From assembly GCA_951799445.1 (NCBI GenBank), contig OX637295.1, positions 4,278,001-4,342,000 of the forward strand: a stretch of DNA of 64,000 bases, read 5' to 3'. Every line of letters starts with the position of its first letter. The first letter of the stretch is position 1. The stretch comes from Pseudisothecium myosuroides (Eukaryota > Streptophyta > Bryopsida > Hypnales > Lembophyllaceae). The notes below the pieces were generated by a model, which worked only from the letters and a program-made list of their open reading frames with translations, was not told the origin of the DNA and made no database searches. The translations under genes were made by a program, and so were the position numbers. Positions 1-10,329 of this stretch are shown here, in pieces.

Positions 1-1600
1 CTGGATGACTGGATCATTTCATTTAGTACTATATATAAGGTACTTTGCTGTAAAAGCAACCATCCTTTTCAAATGGACCCTATCTTTAGGCCTTAAATGG
101 ACATGAGGTGATCCTTTAATGGACCTCTCAAAGCCATTGAGAGAATTGAGAGAAAAACATTATTTATTGCAAGAGCCAATCATTGGCCTTCATCTACTCA
201 AATGACCTTAGAAATTGCAAGTAGTCAGATTTTGGAAGACCTAAGATCACAAATAGGTGCCTACAACAAAAAATTTTGAAAATTCATAAGTAATTCAAAA
301 TAATTCAAAAAATATGAAACCAGTTGTATTACGTTCTACATCCATTTTTCTTTCTCTGGAAAATGATCCAAAAATATTCTTGTTTATGGAAACCTATGAA
401 AAAGGTGGACCAACCCTTAAATGGTCGCTTTTAGAGCATACTACCCTATACCGGCCACACCTTAGGATCCACACTGCCATTGCCAAATTTTTGCAAGGAT
501 TAGGTAGCTTTGAAACATAGATTATAACACTTGACAAGGCTAGTCCAATCCTAAAATTTTGCACACAAGTGCCAGAAGCATTAATTGAATTCAGAAAACT
601 TTGACTTACTACTAGACGCGCACGTAGCTATAGTGAATGGTTGTGTAAATGAGCAACATAGACTTATACTACAAACACTGTTTGAGTTTTTTTGAAGAAT
701 TCGCCCTTTTGGAATTGGTTACTTGTACATCTAGATGAACCAACAGTCTAAACAAATAGAAGCACTCATTATATCCTTCTGAGCTCTCAACATATTGCTT
801 GCGGTATCAAAAACCTCAAAGAAACCCAACAACACATAGAGAACAGTGAAAAGTTGTTTATACATATTCTGAAGCACTTTGCAATCCTTGTCATTCTCCA
901 CATCATGGCTAGCATACATCACATATTTGGTATACTTGAGGTATATTGTAGAATATTCTAGGCATATTCTAATTAGATTTTCAAATTATTCCTTTCTTGA
1001 GTTTATAGCACCCTACATTACATGTAAAATTTTATAATCATATAGAAATGTCACCTTTCATGAATTAATAAAAAGGACCCTATGTTTTAACTCACTTGGT
1101 TTTTTAACTCAACCCAAGTGTCCCCCCAAGGTTGTAAAGGAAGTGACAACATTAGCATAGAAGTAGGTGAGGTACTTGGAATTGATAGAATTTTTTTTAC
1201 ACAAATGGTCTTTTTGAGTAAAACATCAAAATAAAGACTTTTTATCTATGCAAATGTTTTCTAGGTTCTTGTGGCATTTGAATCACATTTGTACCACATG
1301 GATCTTGAAAATAAGATGTTGTGAATATTTGAAAATAACTAAAATGGTTTATGGCAAGCTTCATTTTTGGTAGAAAAAGTGTGATCTTAAAAATGAGATC
1401 CGAAAATAAATAGAATCAGATAATGGAAATGATAGAATTTTATAGTGCATATTATTCTAAATGTAGTACCAAAAGGTAAAAAATTACAAATTGCTAATTT
1501 AGGGGTTTTCATTGAATTTCAAAAGAAAACCATGAATAACTAATTAAAATACATACGGAGTAATAAATACTGTGATAAATCAAAGCTTGCATTGTATACA
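1..1600. other. Non-genic arm end with degenerate coding-like traces
   Basis: There is no intact gene. Two stretches look faintly coding: plus strand 314-520 continuing past its stop to about 600, and minus strand 922-731. The right arm keeps the same traces (35369-34836 minus; 34763-34966 plus) with different stops. Frames break at different points in the two arms, so neither looks constrained. I do not recognise a family. Confidence 0.4.
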
Positions 1601-1658
1601 TGTACTAAAGCTCTGTCATTCACCCAACACTATATAACACATCTTTTAAATCCATGTA

Positions 1659-2199
1659 TCATCTGCACCTCTCAGCAACAGAAAACGGAAGCCGTGACCC
1701 CCCACTAGAGATAATACATGATGCATCCCTCAAATGTAGATTTCCAACTGAATCAATGAAAACTTTACTCTTGCACTCCGCATACATTGTCATCAGACTG
1801 TTGTAAAAGTGTTTCCCAGATTTTCTGAAAGGTGCTTGAACCTTGTTTCTGCTATGATACATGAAACCCAATCTCTATATGAAGTGCTTGTCCACAATAT
1901 AGAGAGCCAGAGTCTTTTGCAGAATGATCTCACATGTACCCCTGTGAGTGACATTCAACACACGCTCCATAGCTGCGCTCCTCTTTGCCATAGCTCGGCT
2001 GGAATTCTATGGATCAAGAGTCAGGAGTAGGATCCTTTCCAGACCCCATGAAGAGGTGGGTGACGAGCATGTTACCTCGGCGCCGCTTTTCCACCAGGCG
2101 ACCTACCAAAGGTACCTTGATTGTGTTCCGATCCAACAATGGTTTCTTATTCCACCTGTCCAGACATTTAATTATCACATTCAGTGTCCGAGCCCCCAA
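1659..2199 (-). other. Unassigned exon-like segments, left arm
   Basis: On the minus strand two open stretches (2199-2014 and 1871-1659, about 60 and 70 residues) are kept almost letter for letter in the right arm at 33485-33670 and 34025. Between them lies a third open stretch (about 1995-1880) that stops at a TAG. The peptides are not low-complexity, with basic segments such as LVEKRRRGN. They may be exons of the gene that begins at 3858 or of another locus. Near-identity of the arms cannot show selection, so function is unknown. Confidence 0.25.
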
Positions 2200-2632
2200 A
2201 ACAGATTTTCATTGCCAAGGAGCACCTATAAATTGTGCCTGATGCTCTGATATTGTCCACGAATCACACTGAGGGCTATACTATTTTGAAAATAAGGGAT
2301 ATGATACACTCACATGTCAAGATGGCGAACCACTTTTCCATTTTCGACCTCCAGGAAGTAGAACAAAAGTGAAGTCTAAGTCAATGGAAAGCTGATAAGA
2401 TCTCAAGAACTGATACCGCTAGATGTTGTAAATAATCAAACCGAAAGTTAGATCTATGTGAAAGAAGTACAGGATGCTAACATTCTAGAGGAGACCTCGT
2501 AAACAAAACTGCTATTATATCCATGCTTTGAGTTCAAATAATAGACACCAACGGAAGGTGCTCAGACGTCAGAACAAGTTGACAACATCTCGACATAATA
2601 AAACGACTGCAAGATGATAAACTTTGACATAC

Positions 2633-2857
2633 CTGCAACGAGATGAGGGACACCACATCAATAGTCTTCCCTCCCAACTTAGATCTTTGCAGATTATCGA
2701 TCTTGATCTGCAACATAGCCAAGTATAAATTCCAGTGGAAGACACAGCAGGGCATCTTAAGCATGTATGGTACCATGCAGGCAAACCCAGAGGAATCAAA
2801 TTGGCTACCTCGCCAGAGCTGGGTGCAGATTCCTCCTCTAACAGTATAATCGATCAT
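2633..2857 (-). other. Unassigned exon-like segment ending at a donor, left arm
   Basis: A minus-strand open stretch of about 75 codons starts with ATG at 2857 and runs to a good splice-donor context (CAG then GTATGT) at 2633. The peptide includes LQIKIDNLQRSKLGGKTIDV. The right-arm copy (32827-33051) has Ser for Asn in that peptide. It resembles a genuine exon in composition and in its donor, but I cannot assign a family. It is downstream of the methyltransferase-like exons on the same strand. Confidence 0.3.
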
Positions 2858-3281
2858 TTTTGCATCCTTGAAAACCTGTCAAGAAGTCCTGAATATACGT
2901 CAGTCGACCGTCCACAATCCGAGCACATACGCATAGTTACGGTCATCGATCTAAAAACGATACCATTCAAGGAAACCCCCTCACCTTCCCACTACTCTGC
3001 GGGGGTATATCAGAGTTCGGATGCCTCTACAGAACCAGTTGCAGGACGTCTTGTTTTGAGAGGGCTAAGGTAATTACACCTACTATGGACACCTTAAGGT
3101 CTGTTGCCCTCATTGCAACACATCAAACGGTTATCCATTTCGATTCTGAAAGCCTTAATCATTTTGAATCTGAAATCTTGATGCCATCATATTTTTAGTA
3201 CAATTCAGTCACCGCTACAATTAGGTACTCCAACCGAACAAACAGAATCTCTTACTGTAGGAGGCTACTATCTAGGTTTAC

Positions 3282-3858
3282 CTAGTGAGACCACAGCCAG
3301 CTCCGAGCTCGACACATTTCTTGCCCCTCAATTGCAAGCCATGCGTGTCAGCAGCATGCTCCAACAGCTTGGCAAGCACCACGGCACTGTCTCACATGAC
3401 TCCCCCAGTTACGCCGAGTGTGTTCTGCAGCATCCCAAGCGGACCACCACGAACTGCCATACCAACAAGTATCATAAACTTTGTTGGATTGAAAACTCTA
3501 CACTAGGAGTAGAGTTCTTCATTGTTCAACGAATTTTGTTAATTGATTGAACTCACAAGTGCGAATCTCACTGCTGATGTTTTTCAAAGAGGAGAGTGAG
3601 ATTTCTTATCATCGAGGAAGGCGCCTACATGATGTGCAGCAGCTGCCCACATGCGTCCAGTTTCAACTGCAACGAGACCTGCGACACAATCGCGTTCTGT
3701 TTCGCAAGCACAGGGTCCAGAAACGCCCACAGCAGCAGCGTCTCCTCCGCAGCGTCTTCCACCATATTCACTTTGGCAGGGCAGGCACCCAGATACGCCA
3801 TCATGTCCTCTGGTTCCTCAGTCCCACCAGGCTCCTGACCAAAGTCGGCATCGCCCAT
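3282..3858 (-). pseudogene. Broken lysine methyltransferase-like gene start, left arm
   Basis: Two minus-strand exons resemble the N-terminal half of plant METTL21-type protein-lysine methyltransferases. Exon 1 (3858-3610, ATG start) gives an acidic leader then ETLLLWAFLDP and LDACGQLLHIM. Exon 2 (3424-3282) gives VTGGVM, stop, DSAVVLAKLLEH, and the AdoMet-binding motif I-like VELGAGCGLT. Three lesions are visible: TAG where Gln is expected before the end of exon 1, AT in place of GT at the exon 1 donor, and TGA in place of the conserved Trp in VMWDS. All are C-to-T or G-to-A changes. The catalytic C-terminal half was not found. The identical copy is at 31826-32402. Confidence 0.72.
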
Positions 3859-3898
3859 CCCTTTGATCTAATGGAATCACATTCTCGACAAGTCCAAC

Positions 3899-4425
3899 CC
3901 ACTTGTACACACCTTGCTGTACAATCATCCAAATTGTCGAAGCATCTCGCAAATGTGGGTCGAACAGAAAACGAAAGTTTTCTCTCGTCCTCTGGAGTAT
4001 GATCACCTCCACAATTCAACCTCAAAACTTAAGTCTCACCGTAACAGGAAATCCTAATTTCATGCAATCATGCAAATTGTCGAAGCATCTCGCAGGTGTG
4101 AGTAGAACAGTAAACGAAAGCTTTCTCTCGTCCTCTGGAGTATGATCACCTCCACAATTCAACCTCAAAACTTAAGTCTCACCGTAACAGGAAATCCTAA
4201 TTTCATGCAATCATGCAAATTGTCGAAGCATCTCGCAGGTGTGAGTAGAACAGCAAACGAAAGCTTTCTCTCGTCCTCTGGAGTATGATCATCTACCTCA
4301 AAGGTTCGTGCAATCGTGCTCACACCTCGCTGCACAATGATCCAAGTTGTTGAAGCATCTGTCAAGTGTGAGAACAACAGCAAACCAAAGCTTTCTGTCG
4401 CCTACTGGAATACACGAAATTCCAC
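3899..4425. repeat. Tandem 143-base repeat, left arm
   Basis: About three and a half copies of a 143-base unit lie just upstream of the methyltransferase-like ATG. In the right arm the anchor GATCATACTCCAGAGGAC starts at 31394, 31537 and 31680, exactly 143 bases apart, and a diverged partial copy lies before it. Since 143 is not a multiple of three the array is unlikely to be coding. It sits where a promoter or 5' UTR would be. Confidence 0.9.
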
Positions 4426-4953
4426 AACCAAACCTCAAAGATTTAGCCAGAGCCACACGCCCCATATTCAGGGCAAACCCTAATTCCATGAGGACGACAG
4501 GACATGGTTCCCTACTGTACAGTAGATACCGTAATCACGATCCATACCTTCAGTTTGGCTGGCTGGCTGGCTGTTTGGTTGTTTGTTTTCCAGACTTCAT
4601 CTTCTAGTTTTTGCTAAATGCAAAGAATTAAATTAGAAGAAGTTTTTGAAAAGCTAAGTTTCATAGTACGAAGTTTGGTCATTACCTTGATGTAACTTTG
4701 ACAACTATACATGTTAGTGCAAAGAAAGAATCCAACATTAGATTTTGCAAAAGTTGGTGTTACATCAAAAAATCATGTTCATCAAATTAGTACTAATTTC
4801 CATCTACCTAAACCATATCTAGTGTTAGATTTGACCTCAAAATTGAGTTCTAACTAGAAGTATGGCAATGAAATGTGAGTTCACCTATAAAGGGTTAATT
4901 CCCTCTAAAGGGTGGCTAAGATTTAATATCACCTGATATGCAATAATCAAGGA
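4426..4953. other. Inverted-repeat arm, no gene seen
   Basis: Shared with the right arm at about 98 percent identity. It contains a short GGCT run near 4560 but no coding signal. It ends at the target of the TTAA element. Confidence 0.6.
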
Positions 4954-5882
4954 TTAACCCCTAAAGTTCTGAGGCCTATTTTCTGCCAAAAAACACTCAA
5001 AACTGCCATTTCTATAACAAAGAGTAAAAAAAAAATTTAATTGTTTTTTTTTCACATCTAACCGCAGGATCTTACACCTAATTGGTATGAGAATGTGTGG
5101 AATAAATTTCAGAATTTTTGACCGCACAAATTGCAAGATATCTGCGTTTAAAGTGGAAAAAACAAGTCTTTCAGCACATTGTGGGACCAGATTTTTTGAC
5201 TTTAAACATTTTTAACTTAAAATTTTTGCACTACAGCATTTTGAGCTTTAAATCTTTATAGTGGAGAATTGAGTTGAGAGTCTAGGAAAAAAAAAAAAAT
5301 TCAAAAAAACTTAATTATCATTCTTAAAAAAATTGTTAAGTAGACGTAGGTACAAGATAGAAGGAAAATCTAAAATATTCATATATTTTAGATGGAATTA
5401 AAATGCACTAATCGCAATGCTGAGATTGTTCTAGCAAGTAAACTAAACCATTCCAAAAAAAAAAATTGAAAAATTCCAAAAATTGCATTCCGAAATGCAT
5501 CCTACAAGTTATTATTTTCAAGAAGATGCTCTAACTGCCCGAAAAACAAGAATGTCCATAACTTCCTCATAACAAATCCAAATGAGATGAATCAAAGCTT
5601 TCCAGATAGAAAAAAATATAATCTACGAGAAAAAAAATATTAAAAAAAAAAATTAAAAATCTTGCAAAATCTTTTTGCTGCCCCCCGTCCCCACGTATTC
5701 CAAGAAATGGCACAATTTCTCGCTCAAAGGTCCGATTTCAAACTTTTTTTTCTGCCACGTACCTCTCTCAATTCTTCATGTTCACAGAAAGTTTCAAAAA
5801 ATTAGGAGAAAATTTCAGCCTGTAGGTACCTGCCCCAAGTCCCATTTGTCCCCCGAACGGACAATGGTCCTTCAGGGGTTAA
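4954..5882 (+). mobile_element. TTAA element T1 (non-autonomous, piggyBac-like ends)
   Basis: A 929-base segment is bounded by TTAA at both ends. It starts TTAACCCCTAAAG and ends CTTCAGGGGTTAA, so the termini are inverted repeats. The right arm has only one TTAA at the matching point (30727-30730), and the coordinate sum between the arms jumps by exactly 925, which is the element plus one TTAA. It is AT-rich, has no long ORF, and shares interior sequence with 27384-28670 and 42617-43543. TTAA duplication with CCC-starting ends is the hallmark of the piggyBac superfamily; membership is inferred, because no transposase is present. Confidence 0.85.
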
Positions 5883-6384
5883 TTAGCCTGAGATGACCCA
5901 ACCGCCACGAACATCCTAGCTAGTGAGCTACATAGTATAGATGCCATTGCAAAGTGACGCCACAGTGCTACTTTGTTTTGTCTTGACTTAGGCTTCTGGC
6001 CAATTGAGGTTGGTTGCTATTGTTAGTGATTGTGACTACCTTTTACTCAACTGTTGTATATTACGGAGAAGCTACAGTTATAGGGAACTCACAATTTAGT
6101 AATATTGGAGGGTTTGAATTTTGGATTCGTTACAACACATGGCTCAAAGTTCTTCAGTTCATTAGGTCGAGATGCTATGTAGTCTTTTGGAATAAGTTCT
6201 TGCTTGTATGTTTTTGGGTAATTTTTTGTGAAAGCTATGACATGCATTCGTGGACTGTAGAACCTCGTGCACCTCACTAACTTGACATTGGTTTGTTTTG
6301 GATTTTGGGATGGGCACAGGTGAGGTCTACAACTTCTTGAAGTTTCCAAACTTATGCTTGCAAGACCCGACTTTTACTCCTAGA
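5883..6384. other. Inverted-repeat arm, no gene seen
   Basis: Pairs with 30233-30726 at roughly 92 percent identity. An 88-codon open stretch (6014-6280) is matched by a 90-codon one on the other arm, but substitutions look unconstrained. I see no motif. Confidence 0.5.
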
Positions 6385-6648
6385 CAGGGCTTTTTTTTTG
6401 GCTTTTTGGTGCCAGATTGCACCAGAAAAAAAATCTGGCTAAAAAAGGTTATAAAAAATCCCAAAAAAATTGGATGAAATCGCCAGACAACTTTGAAATT
6501 AAAAAAAATATTAGATGAAATCGCCTAATTGTGGATGAAAACAATACTATACATCCAATAAGTAGATGAATGTTGCAATTTGGAGCACCATTGTAACATT
6601 TTATATCGCCACTATGGCACTTCTTCAAAAATGAAAAAAAAAACCCTG
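6385..6648. mobile_element. CAGGG-ended small DNA transposon (hAT-like)
   Basis: The element begins CAGGGCTTTTTTTTTGG and ends AAAAAAACCCTG, giving inverted ends of the hAT type. It is 264 bases long with no coding capacity. The right arm has unrelated sequence here (29505-30232), so insertion was accompanied by loss of flank and no 8-base duplication can be read. An inverted, diverged relative lies at about 22090-22325, and 54485-54615 has the same kind of ends. Confidence 0.65.
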
Positions 6649-7476
6649 GTGCATGGGCTTGGTTTCGTTGCGTTTGGACTCACGATGAAAAATTTATTGA
6701 ATACCAAAGTTTTTATTGAATAAAGAAATTTGAAAAATACTTTTTATTTTGTTTTTTGGATTGTAGCAATAGCATAGGGCGCACTAGTATACCCAAAGTT
6801 CCACACTCAGGGAATGTCACCTTTTTTAGACGGGGTCCTTAAATTAAATAAAAAAAGTTGAAATTTAGTATCTCCCACTTCATATGTCAGAATCCTATGA
6901 AACTTACTTTGAGCTAACACCCATGTAGGGCTTTTCAATGAAACCAAGCGCAATCTTGATAACCCAAAGATTACGGAGATTTCAATTGCCATCACAAACA
7001 AATAATCAAAACAAAGTAAAAACAACAACAACAAAATACCAATAGAAAAAAAGAAAAAAGAAAGAATAAGAATAAAAAGAAAAAATAAAGTAAGAATAAA
7101 AAGTAAAAATAAAAGTAAAAATACAAACACAAAGTAAAATGAAATATAGAGAAGAGTCATTTTTTTGGAATATCCTTAGTATAGGCATTAGTGTGATTTA
7201 GCCTATGCATATTGAATACAAAACTTAAATTATAATAGATCTAGGCCTAAAGTTTATGCATATCCATTTTGAGCTTTAAAAATGGGGGATTTGGTCTCAA
7301 CAAGACATAAGCAAATTTTTAGCTGAAAAAAGAGTTTTCCTACATATATGAGTCATTGCATTGATTGCAAAAAAATATGCATCTACTATTGTGTCCCATA
7401 TATATCCAAGATAGGAATGAAGACATTCAAATTTTGCAAAAAACTTATCACCATCTTCTCTCTCTAAGTGTGGGAC
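6649..7476. other. Low-complexity A-rich arm segment
   Basis: Reverse complement of 28674-29505 and of part of block X (12001-12620). Between 6990 and 7150 it is a run of AAAAT/AAAAG-like words. Read on the minus strand this gives a hydrophobic Phe/Leu open frame that recurs in the other two copies, but it reflects simple sequence rather than a gene. Confidence 0.6.
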
Positions 7477-7480
7477 TTAA

Positions 7481-8160
7481 GGTAGCAACACCCATAACCG
7501 TCAAAATAAGCAATTCAGCATAATTGGAGACACCTTTTTGTAGAAATGATATTTTTTTAGTATTATTTAGCAACTGAAAATCATGAATTTTCAAAAAAAC
7601 AAACATCAAATTCTTTGTATGATTTTCAATTACATATGTGTGTTTGTATTGATGATAAAATAGACTATAGTGTGATTCCAGCACAATTTGAAATTCAAAA
7701 TTTTGTTCATTTTTGAGTGCACATGGGCCTCCCAAAGTTCTCTTAATTTCAGTAGGATCCAAAAATGTGTAAATGAAGTGGACTCCTTGCTGTACTGTAG
7801 AGCATGGGGCTTCCAAAAACTAAGTTAATAATAAACTAGAATTTTCAGAATCCTCAGTGTTCATTTCATAACAATTAGTAACTCTACAGCAATGGTGTGG
7901 TATATTCCACACCCCAATAGTGCTTCATCAATAGCTATTGATGAATTAGACAGGTGGAAGATGTAGAGGTACGCCATCACTGTAGAACCAACGCAACATC
8001 AACACATGCTACTAAATGTTATGTTGTGTGCACAACATTGAACAATTGACATGTTTTAAAAAACCTGGACTTCAGTTTGTTTATTGGTATTCAACCTTGT
8101 GGAGAAGCATCCAAATTGTAGAAGCAAGTGGACTCATTGTTTATAAGAAAATAACATACC
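7481..8160. other. Intergenic; contains part of the inverted copy of block A
   Basis: From 7481 to about 7795 I see nothing recognisable. From about 7795 onward the sequence is the reverse complement of the start of block A. At 7895 there is a 20-base near-palindrome, GGTGTGGTATATTCCACACC, which recurs at 24003 and 24043. Confidence 0.5.
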
Positions 8161-8908
8161 TTAATTCTTAAATGACGAACCCATGACCAGTGATTTCAAG
8201 TCCACTACCTATCACTCAATTTGATGCCATTTTGCAACTAGATATGTATGGAAATTTTTATAATTATTTTTTTAAAGATGAAATTACATGTCTTCTTTAC
8301 TCCACAAAAAATTTAGATTTTTTTGAGGAAAATTGATTTTTTTGAGAATTTTTGGAGAAAAAGTGAAGAAAAATCACATCAAATAGAAATTTATTTCAAA
8401 AAATCTGAAAATTTCACCGTGTGTGTATATTACAATGACAAATATCACGGTGTAAACTCAATTTCCATATCATTCTATAATTAGAAAATTATAGACATTG
8501 AAAATACACCCAAAGTTCAAATTGCAATAAAATATTCAATATTAGGAATTTTATCAAAATTCAAATTGGAGTAGAAACTAGAGTAGATGACTTTCCTTTT
8601 GATAGTTGGGCTCAAGCTCAAAAATATCATTTTTGTGGAGAAATTTCAGATTTAGAGCAAGGAGCAACAACTTCCCAAAATGCACTAAAATAGCGGCATA
8701 TTTTGTGATCCATTTTTTTACTAACTTCTCATTTACAAGAAGACAAATACTTGCAAGACTACAAACTCAATTGGATACTCTTCATAATATGACATGAAAG
8801 GTCACCAAGAAAAATACAAATTAAAAAATGCTTTCAAACTCTTTCTAGCTCATCCGGCAATTGTCATCCAAACGCCATAGAATGGCGCCTGCGGCGTTCC
8901 AGGGTTAA
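8161..8908 (+). mobile_element. TTAA element T3 (family 2)
   Basis: The 748-base element lies between TTAA at 8161-8164 and at 8905-8908. Its 5' end aligns with CCCTAAATGACG of the sister copy at 13007, and its 3' end is GCGTTCCAGGG then TTAA. An unoccupied paralogue of the same target lies only about 120 bases downstream (CATACC-TTAA at 9030-9033) because the flank is itself duplicated in tandem. It has no significant ORF. Confidence 0.85.
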
Positions 8909-9070
8909 AACAATCTCATTGGTCAAGAGCTTAGAAATGGTAGGAAAAAAAACTTCCGCATGGACAAAGTGTGAAGAAGAACCGAAAAGGTAGAAGCAAA
9001 TGGGGTTGCTTACAAGAAAATAACATACCTTAAACAATCTCACTGGTCAGGAGTTTAAAAATGGTATGGG
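8909..9070. repeat. Tandem flank duplication with empty TTAA site
   Basis: About 120 bases are repeated: the tract ACAATCTCATTGGTC follows the element and recurs as ACAATCTCACTGGTC after the empty TTAA at 9030-9033. The same ancestral tandem duplication is visible in block B (36575-36790). Confidence 0.75.
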
Positions 9071-9860
9071 CTTGGCTTGGCTTGGCTTATGAGAGTACTC
9101 ACAAAGTTTTTATGTTCTTGCATAGATAGGTACCTCACGTGAAAAACATCTACAATAAAAATGCCACTTTTTGAAACATTAATACATCATCAATCTTGTC
9201 CTACACCAAGGTGCATGCTAACAAGCTAAATCTACAAAGTTGACTCTTCATTGTGTCACTAGTGTCTACCTTCTATTGTTGCCACAATCATTCATATGTC
9301 ATTTGTAATTGGAAAAGAAGTGATGGCTAATTCCTCCTTAGTTCTTTTGGTATATATTATTTATTCTTGGAATATAGCAAATAGCAAATTGGCTTTAAAT
9401 ATTAATGGTTCTTCACTACCAATTTTCTAATTTTTGTTGCCTATTAAAATTTGAAATTTAGAATCTCCCTCTCCATGATATTTTCTCCAATAAATGGGAA
9501 GTGAAGTGCGGGGGGCTCTCACTACACGCGACGTAAAAAGCAAAATCAACAAGCATAGGTGAAGCTCCTCCACGCTCAATGAAAACCTTATACGAATGCG
9601 TCCAAAATTGGAAAATGTGCAATTGGAAATCAAACCGACAAGGCGACAGCATGAGTTTGCCGCGACCAATCTACCCGCGCCTGTGCCATTTCAAAATTTG
9701 CACAGCAGATTCGCTCCAGCAATTGCAAGCAGCCTCCATTTTCCGATTGGCATGAATGCGTGGAAGATTTCCGATTGGCATGAATGCGTGGAAGACAATT
9801 GAGGCAAACGTCTCTCAAATTTTCACAACAGACAGGAATTGGGCTCCTGATTTCTAGAAA
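9071..9860. other. Intergenic sequence, no gene seen
   Basis: The first part is the inverted copy of the block A start. From about 9470 the composition becomes less AT-rich, leading into the coding-like remnant at 9861. ORFs here on both strands overlap one another and show no motif. Confidence 0.4.
9741..9796. repeat. Two-copy 28-base tandem duplication
   Basis: TTCCGATTGGCATGAATGCG begins at 9741 and again at 9769, with the unit repeated exactly. Confidence 0.85.
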
Positions 9861-10260
9861 ATGGCGTCGCACAATCAAAGCCCAGGAAGTGCTGGCAATG
9901 GCGGAATAACCCACCTATTCAAAACGCATTGAATGCGCAAGGAGGGGTAAATGCAAATTTGAGCAAAACTAATGAAAAATTGAAAACCACTGCTAAACCT
10001 GCATGCTGCAAGGAGAAGACAGCCTGTTAAATCTTGGACAAGACGGGAGCTGACGGCTGCGACATCAATGGTGAGGATCAAGCTGGCTTGCAAAAATCCA
10101 ATAGCGCAGGTACATTTCTGGCCAACCCTAATCCTGCCATGGAGAGGATGAATACAAAAGATAACGTCAACGAATGCACACGTTTGCATCCTCCTATGAA
10201 CCACGTTCGTAAATTTGCTCAAATTTGCATTTCTGGCCTAATTTCTAGAATGTACACTTA
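9861..10260 (+). pseudogene. Broken coding remnant, unassigned
   Basis: An ATG at 9861 opens a frame beginning MASHNQSPGSAGNGG. Near 9908 the frame must slip by one base to continue as PPIQNALNAQGGVNANLSK and on through Lys/Thr-rich sequence. A TAA interrupts at 10028-10030, after which the same frame runs to the region of PMNHVRKFAQIC. Its composition is richer in G and C than its surroundings. It looks like the N-terminal part of a dead gene or a transposon protein; I do not recognise the family. Confidence 0.4.
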
Positions 10261-10329
10261 GCGCACTCCAAAAAAAGGTAGAAACAAAGCAAATTTTAGC
10301 CACTTTAGGGAACGTTAATCTCCACCTAC

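Larger units (their letters stand above)
1..7476. repeat. Left arm of a long inverted repeat
   Basis: This stretch is the reverse complement of 28674-35690. From about 780 to 4953 paired positions add up to a constant 35684, with one-base slips near the outer end. After 4954 the sum becomes 36609, a shift of 925 bases, which is one 929-base TTAA element minus one TTAA. From 6385 to 6648 a small CAGGG-ended element occupies the left arm, and about 730 bases present in the right arm are missing. By eye the arms are about 98-99 percent identical between about 780 and 4950, apart from a divergent patch near 1520-1600, and about 88-92 percent outside. The homology stops at the TTAA at 7477-7480. 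The arms carry pseudogenes and exon-like remains, not intact genes. Confidence 0.93.
7795..9465. repeat. Inverted copy of the start of block A
   Basis: The flanks of the TTAA element at 8161-8908 and the stretch 8940-9465 match 12590-14010 in reverse complement. Shared landmarks are the ACAAGAAAATAACATACC tract and the sequence beside TTTCTAATTTTTGTTGCC. It shows that the block A start exists three times in the window: here, at 12625 and at 36190. Confidence 0.75.

Noticed and set aside
3547..4002. 151-codon plus-strand frame in the left arm and its mirror at 31682-32137
   Set aside because: It is the antisense shadow of the methyltransferase-like exon 1 and runs into the 143-base repeat.
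4954..4970. Telomere-like word CCCCTAAAG at the TTAA element ends
   Set aside because: Plant telomere repeats are tandem CCCTAAA; here the word occurs once at each terminus next to TTAA, so it is a terminal repeat.
6807..7160. Hydrophobic Phe/Leu open frame, also at 12317-12586 and 28959-29339
   Set aside because: It is produced by TTTTTATTTT-like simple sequence in three copies of one repeat; length and frame vary between copies and no motif is present.
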